From contig JAURQH010000031.1 of NCBI GenBank assembly GCA_030836185.1, forward strand, positions 186,001-250,000: a DNA stretch of 64,000 nt, in the 5' to 3' direction. The notes below the pieces were generated by a model. It was not told the DNA's origin and did not search any database. It was given only the letters and a program-made list of their open reading frames with translations. The DNA is from Planctomycetota bacterium (GTDB taxonomy: Bacteria; Planctomycetota; Planctomycetia; Planctomycetales; Planctomycetaceae). The position numbers were made by a program, and so were the translations under genes. Shown here piece after piece: positions 59,810 to 64,000 of this stretch. Position 1 is the first letter of the stretch, and each line of letters begins with the position of its first letter.

Positions 59810-61243
59810 ATGATAGAAACACTCAACAGCTTGAATCGTCGGGACTTCCTCTCGAACACAGGGGGAGGTCTTTGTGGGATTGCGTTGGCCGATATGTTCG
59901 CGCGCGAGCAAGGAGTCTTGGCTGCTACCGGAAGTCTGGCTCGTGATGAGGGTTTACACCATGCTCCAAAAGTACGACGTATCATCCAGTTGTTCATGAC
60001 GGGCGGTGCCAGCCCCATGGACACGTTTGATTACAAACCGGAACTGGAACGACTGCATGGCCAGAAACTTGGCCCTACAGATAAACCAGAAGGCTTCACT
60101 GCGATGCCGGGCGCAATAATGAAGAGTCCGTTCAAATTCAAACAGCATGGTGAGTCTGGACGCTGGGTCAGCAGTGTGTTTCCACATCAAGCGAAGTGGG
60201 TTGACGAAATGGCCTTTCTCATGGCGATGGCTTCGAAAACCAACGTGCATGGTCCCGGTACATATATGATGAATTCCGGTTTTGTGTTGCCTGGTTTTCC
60301 CTGCATGGGCGCGTGGATTTCTTACGCGCTTGGTAATCTGACGGACAACCTGCCGACCTTTATTGTTTTGCCCGATGCCAAAGGTCTTCCGTACAATCAA
60401 CGTGGGCCATTCTCAGCCGGTTTTCTTCCGGCTGTTCATCAAGGGACCGTCATCAATGCCGCCTCTGGAACGCCTGTTCCCGATTTGTTCGCCAACGAAC
60501 ATTTTGAGTTCGCCACCAAAGCGGCCAATCGAGAGGGATTGGCGCTTTTGAATCAGGTTAATCAATCACACGCTGAACAGAGAGCCGATGACTCCCGGCT
60601 TGATGCCCGGATTCGTTCGTACGAACTGGCAGCCAAAATGCAGTTATCGGCGCCGGAAGCTTTCGACATCTCGAAAGAAAGTCAATCGACACATCAAGCG
60701 TATGGTTTGGGACAAAGTGAAACAGATGATTTCGGTCGCCGGTGTTTGCTCGCTCGTCGTCTTGTCGAACGCGACACACGTTTCGTTCAAGTTTGGAGCG
60801 GCCCACAAGGGGCAACCGGCAATTGGGATAATCACGGTAGCATTCCCAAAGAATTACCACCGATTGCCAGAAGTGTTGACCAACCGATTGCTGCGTTAAT
60901 TGGTGATTTGAAAACCCGTGGATTGTTCGAGGACACATTACTCATTTGGACAACTGAATTCGGTCGGACACCATTCGCCCAAGGAGGCGAGGGGAGAGAC
61001 CACAATGGCGGAAGTTTTGTCACCTGGTTAGCGGGAGCAGGAATCAATGCTGGTGTGGCACATGGTCAAAGTGATGACTGGGGTTATAAAGCAGCAGAGG
61101 GAAAAACCTACTGCTACGACTTTCATGCCACAATCTTGCACTTGCTCGGTATCGATCATAAACGCTTGACCTTTTTGCAGAATGGTATCGACCGGCGATT
61201 AACCGATGTGCACGGGCATGTAGTCCATGAGATATTGAAATAA
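59810..61243 (+). CDS. Tat-exported DUF1501 protein
   Basis: A 477-aa DUF1501 protein. The Tat motif NRRDFLSNTGGG is at about residues 7-18. Family blocks are RRIIQLFMTGGASPMDTFDYKPE, MMNSGFVLPGFPCMGAWISYAL, the metal-site region TRFVQVWSGPQGATGNWDNHG and the late LLIWTTEFGRTPFAQGGEGRDH. Follows the PSCyt1/PSD1 gene by 2 bp, the canonical planctomycete pair; both are probably co-transcribed with iclR. Its biochemical role is not established. Confidence 0.93.
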   Translation: MIETLNSLNRRDFLSNTGGGLCGIALADMFAREQGVLAATGSLARDEGLHHAPKVRRIIQLFMTGGASPMDTFDYKPELERLHGQKLGPTDKPEGFTAMPGAIMKSPFKFKQHGESGRWVSSVFPHQAKWVDEMAFLMAMASKTNVHGPGTYMMNSGFVLPGFPCMGAWISYALGNLTDNLPTFIVLPDAKGLPYNQRGPFSAGFLPAVHQGTVINAASGTPVPDLFANEHFEFATKAANREGLALLNQVNQSHAEQRADDSRLDARIRSYELAAKMQLSAPEAFDISKESQSTHQAYGLGQSETDDFGRRCLLARRLVERDTRFVQVWSGPQGATGNWDNHGSIPKELPPIARSVDQPIAALIGDLKTRGLFEDTLLIWTTEFGRTPFAQGGEGRDHNGGSFVTWLAGAGINAGVAHGQSDDWGYKAAEGKTYCYDFHATILHLLGIDHKRLTFLQNGIDRRLTDVHGHVVHEILK

Positions 61244-61359
61244 CCAATTCAGAGATTGCTACCAGAATCAGTTCGGACCACTCTTCGCTCACGCCGACTT
61301 CAGGCTCTCAAAAAACATTCTCGTGTAGGGACGTAACAGATATACGTCAGAGTTAGACA

Positions 61360-61387
61360 TTGTCGGTGGTGGCGAGTACGCTATAGA
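61360..61387 (+). promoter_or_regulatory. candidate promoter for the fae-like gene
   Basis: TTGTCG (61360-61365), a 16-base spacer and TATAGA (61382-61387); each hexamer matches 4 of 6 consensus bases, 45 bases upstream of the start codon. Confidence 0.35.
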
Positions 61388-61431
61388 GCTGAAAATCAAT
61401 TAACTTCACCTGCAACCCAACAGGCACCCTG

Positions 61432-61980
61432 ATGAGTGATCGAATTGTAATGCGTACCGGAGAGTCCCTTGTCGCTGGCGGGCCACCATTTACCGCGGCG
61501 GAACCAGAAGTTGTTATTGGCGAATTGGACGGGCCTGTTGGCACGGCGATTGCCACTTTGACCGGCGGTCAATCGGCTGGCCACTCGAAGGTCTTTGCCA
61601 TTCTCGACACCGATATTCAGGTGCGACCGGTCACTCTGATGGTCAGCAAGGTGACCGTAAAAAGCACCGCCTACACAAATATTTTAATGGGGACCGTGCA
61701 AGCGGCTATTGCGAACGGGGTCCTCGATGCAGTCCGAGCGGGTGACATTCCCAAAGAAAAAGCCAACGATCTCGGCATCGTCTGCTCAGTCTGGCTCAAT
61801 CCCGGCGCTGCCACCGATGAGAACCTTGATCACAAAGCGTTGTTCGAGATTCATCGCAAGGCGACGGCACAAGCTATCCACAAAGCCATGCACAACGAAC
61901 CTTCCATCGACTGGCTGCTGGAGAACCAGGACAAAATCACCCACAAGTACTACCAACGGGGTCTCGACGGGAAACTGTAA
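61432..61980 (+). CDS. fae: formaldehyde-activating enzyme family protein
   Basis: A 182-aa homologue of Fae, which condenses formaldehyde with tetrahydromethanopterin in C1 metabolism. GESLVAGGPPFTAAEPEVVIGEL aligns with the Fae N-terminal block, and VTLMVSKVTVKSTAYTNILMGTVQAAIANGVLDAV with its core. The family's catalytic His (H17 in the Methylobacterium enzyme) has Ala/Glu at the aligned place (TAAEPE), so activity may be altered or the residue displaced. It is longer at the C-terminus (NEPSIDWLLENQDKITHKYY). The chimeric kinase gene follows 48 bp later on the same strand. No H4MPT pathway genes are in the window. Confidence 0.88.
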   Translation: MSDRIVMRTGESLVAGGPPFTAAEPEVVIGELDGPVGTAIATLTGGQSAGHSKVFAILDTDIQVRPVTLMVSKVTVKSTAYTNILMGTVQAAIANGVLDAVRAGDIPKEKANDLGIVCSVWLNPGAATDENLDHKALFEIHRKATAQAIHKAMHNEPSIDWLLENQDKITHKYYQRGLDGKL

Positions 61981-62028
61981 TCAAAGTCTGTTTTCGCTGC
62001 GAGTGTGTGAACGTCAGAGAAAATCATC

Positions 62029-63066
62029 ATGGTAGAACGAGACGAGCTTAAACCGAACACGTTATTTGTTGAGGTGTCTGGGGCAGGACTTCCCGAAGTG
62101 GATGGTCTGTTCGTGCCGTCAACGGCTCCTCCCGCCGAATCGGAATCGGGGACGGTCTCAAGTCTCGGTTACTGGAATGGGAAAATGGCGTGGGATCGGG
62201 CCGATGGCAAAAGCGAGAGAAGCCCGGCCCTCTCGTATTCCAACAGCTACAAGTCATGGAGAATCTGCCGTCTCGATGGACATCTCGCCTACGACATGAC
62301 CTGCGACGAGGAATTGCCGCCAACCGACAGGGAATGGCACGTTTACAAGAAGGGGGTCGCACCGGCCCCCAAGGTTGTGGTTCATCATTATGATCCTCGG
62401 CAACCTTGTCCAGAACCGAATGTGGTCTTTGTGCTGGGAGGCCCTGGTGCCGGGAAAGGAACGATGTGCGAGCTTGCCGAATCTCAACTTGGCTGGATGC
62501 ACCTTTCGACGGGAGATTTACTGCGAGCCGAGCGCGAGAGTGGAGGTCCAACCGCCGCCACCATCGAAGAAATTCTTGCTGCGGGAAAGTTAGTCCCCAA
62601 CGAGATAACAGTGGCGCTGCTCAAAAACGCGATGGAGCACATCACCAGAACGACGGGTAAGAATAATTTCTTGCTCGATGGATTTCCACGCTCTCTGGAT
62701 AACTTGGAAGGTTGGTACGAAATCTTCGGTCGAGACGCGGAACTGCCGAAAATGTTGTACTTCGAGTGTCCCGTGGATGTTCTCGAACAACGAATCCTGG
62801 GCCGTGCGAAATTCACCGGCAGAAGCGACGATAATGTCGAGAGCTTGAAGCTGAGGTTCGAGACGTTCAAGACGGAAACAATGCCGACGGTTGAACATTT
62901 CAAGAGCCTCCATAAGTGTGTGGAAATCGACACCTCTCAAGACCGGCAAACCGTCTACGCTCTCGTCCAGACCTGCCTGGCTGAATACACCGACAGCGAG
63001 ATCGCCGCCAAACCGCTTACCGAAAGAGCCGAGATCCTTCTTGGCCTGCGACCTTATCCCGACTAG
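62029..63066 (+). CDS. nucleoside monophosphate kinase fused to a protist-like N-terminal domain
   Basis: A 345-aa protein. Residues about 133-330 are an adenylate/UMP-CMP kinase: P-loop GGPGAGKGT at 137-145, STGDLLRAE, DGFPRSLDNL, a short LID (RAKFTGRSDD) as in eukaryotic UMP-CMP kinases, and RFETFKTETMPTVEHF. Residues 1-125 are an unrelated domain: FVEVSGAGLPEVDGLFVPS, SYSNSYKSWRICRLDGHLAY, LPPTDREWHVYKKG and APAPKV. This SGAG-evNG...W...P..W pattern is one I associate with algal and protist proteins. The gene follows fae by 48 bp, so it may serve the same pathway. Both domain identity and origin are inferred. Confidence 0.82.
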   Translation: MVERDELKPNTLFVEVSGAGLPEVDGLFVPSTAPPAESESGTVSSLGYWNGKMAWDRADGKSERSPALSYSNSYKSWRICRLDGHLAYDMTCDEELPPTDREWHVYKKGVAPAPKVVVHHYDPRQPCPEPNVVFVLGGPGAGKGTMCELAESQLGWMHLSTGDLLRAERESGGPTAATIEEILAAGKLVPNEITVALLKNAMEHITRTTGKNNFLLDGFPRSLDNLEGWYEIFGRDAELPKMLYFECPVDVLEQRILGRAKFTGRSDDNVESLKLRFETFKTETMPTVEHFKSLHKCVEIDTSQDRQTVYALVQTCLAEYTDSEIAAKPLTERAEILLGLRPYPD

Positions 63067-63169
63067 ATCATGCGGGTTCGGTCCTTTCAGTGTTGCTCAT
63101 CTATGTGACTTTCACCTTATCCGAGTCCTCAGCGCGATTTTCATGACTCACGTTGATGAATCCGATGAC

Positions 63170-64000
63170 TCAAACCAATTCGGGGATCGGTCGGCCACCT
63201 TCTTGGATGATCGGGATCGGTCGGCCGGAATGGTTGATCCATTGCGATTCGAGATCGATCCCGAGGTGTTGAAATGTTGTCGCGGCAAGGTCCTGCGGAC
63301 GTACGGGAGCGGTCAAGATGGCTCCTCCGCGACGATCACTGCTGCCGATGGTTTGACCATGTTGGAAGCCACCACCCGCCATCACCATCGACATGCTATT
63401 TGTCCAATGGTCTCGACCGGCTTCTTTGTTGATGACCGGAGAGCGTCCGAATTCTCCCAGCATCATGACGAGAGTATCGTCGAGCAGTCCGCGTTCTTCC
63501 AGATCAGTGATGAGTGCGTACAAAGCTCGGTCGACGCGAGGGATTAACGGTTTGAGCCCTTTTTCAATTCCCCCCCAGCGAACATTGTCACCATGATGGT
63601 CGAAGTAGCCCCACGCTCCGCTGACAAGAACGTATGAGACGCCGGCTTCCACGAGACGACGGGCTTGGAGAGTTTTAGTACCAAGACTCTCGCGACCATA
63701 TTTGTCACGTGTCTCGTCACTTTCTTGAGAGATGTCGAATGCGGCTTCGACTTTCCCCGAAAGTGTCATGTCGATCGCATTTTGTGAATAGCGGTCCATG
63801 CGTTCCATTTGATCGCTTTGGTCCAGTGATCGACGTAACGAATCGAAGTGATTTCGTAACACGCTGCGATCTTGCATTCGGGATGTCGTCAATCCGTCCG
63901 GCAGATGAAATTTGCCAGCCAGTTCGTTTCCTTTGACGGGAGCAAACGCCTGTCCCATATCGCCCGCTTCCCAGACATCGGCTTTCCAGGAGTCGGCAAG
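63170..64000 (-). CDS. DUF1501 protein, C-terminal part; 5' end beyond window
   Basis: The frame is open to the right edge (residues LADSWKADVWEAGD precede the first internal ATG at 63958), so about 276 C-terminal residues are seen. Blocks include SVLRNHFDSLRRSLDQSD, VEAGVSYVLVSGAWGYFDHHGD and VMMLGEFGRSPVINKEAGRDHW, the presumed metal-site region. The third DUF1501 gene of the window; its PSCyt1/PSD1 partner would lie to the right. It is on the opposite strand to the kinase gene, with about 100 bp between the convergent stops. Confidence 0.9.
   Translation of the reverse strand, partial: LADSWKADVWEAGDMGQAFAPVKGNELAGKFHLPDGLTTSRMQDRSVLRNHFDSLRRSLDQSDQMERMDRYSQNAIDMTLSGKVEAAFDISQESDETRDKYGRESLGTKTLQARRLVEAGVSYVLVSGAWGYFDHHGDNVRWGGIEKGLKPLIPRVDRALYALITDLEERGLLDDTLVMMLGEFGRSPVINKEAGRDHWTNSMSMVMAGGGFQHGQTIGSSDRRGGAILTAPVRPQDLAATTFQHLGIDLESQWINHSGRPIPIIQEGGRPIPELV

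Noticed and set aside
1-64000. CRISPR arrays, rRNA operons or intact insertion sequences
   Set aside because: No regularly spaced direct repeats, rRNA-like sequence or transposase frame was seen.

Overview
The window looks like a chromosomal segment of a planctomycete (order Planctomycetales). The marker gene types are PSCyt1/PSD1 (DUF1549/DUF1553) cytochrome proteins paired with Tat-exported DUF1501 proteins, three DUF1501 copies, a Cys-type sulfatase, a Tat-signal Gfo/Idh/MocA protein, a ceramidase-LamG fusion, Ser/Thr kinase and FHA proteins, squalene-hopene cyclase and an H4MPT-type formaldehyde-activating enzyme homologue. Most genes have no Shine-Dalgarno sequence, and several starts are GTG or TTG. 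No rRNA, CRISPR array, intact insertion sequence or prophage was seen.

Layout. 1-0.9 kb: the end of a Na+-NQR locus (apbE tail and nqrM, with the nqr genes presumably upstream of the window), followed by lhgO. 2.2-13.3 kb: a long minus-strand block of envelope genes. In transcription order these are a TonB-topology protein, ExbB, ExbD, a zinc-ribbon ExbD, an FHA-TM-TPR-propeller protein, a family-5 solute-binding-like protein and a secreted protein. Most junctions are tight and three are ATGA overlaps. 13.5-23.3 kb: mostly unlinked single genes (two unknowns, a CorA-like protein, an AAA ATPase, a cysteine desulfurase-like protein, a Na+/H+ antiporter, a flavin reductase). 23.7-38.9 kb: catabolic and envelope genes (MDR reductase, sulfatase, TAXI-domain protein, Gfo/Idh/MocA protein, trypsin-like protease, two CBS genes, SGNH hydrolase, ceramidase-like protein, DUF1501, PhoD-like phosphatase). 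39-50 kb: a giant Lhr helicase, squalene-hopene cyclase, a repeat-rich spacer, a CPBP protease and a Ser/Thr kinase. 50-55.4 kb: rpmA with a terminator, pepF-metX, a STAS/anti-sigma kinase pair and tRNA-Asn. 55.4-56 kb: a GC-rich graveyard of YD/RHS fragments next to the tRNA. 56-61.2 kb: an IclR regulator translationally coupled to a PSCyt1/PSD1-DUF1501 operon. 61.4-63.1 kb: a formaldehyde-activating enzyme homologue followed by a chimeric nucleotide kinase whose N-terminal domain looks protist-like. The right edge cuts a third DUF1501 gene.

The strongest candidates for undescribed biology are: (1) the ExbB/ExbD/ExbD-Zn plus FHA-propeller plus solute-binding cluster, which reads as a phospho-responsive, proton-driven envelope machine; (2) the formaldehyde-activating enzyme and chimeric kinase pair; (3) a CBS-pair gene cut by a single in-frame TAA, and close by a protease gene followed by an in-frame, start-less reading frame; (4) a kinase joining a zinc ribbon, a non-RD kinase core and a YbjN-like tail. 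All functions are read from sequence motifs by eye; no database search was possible.
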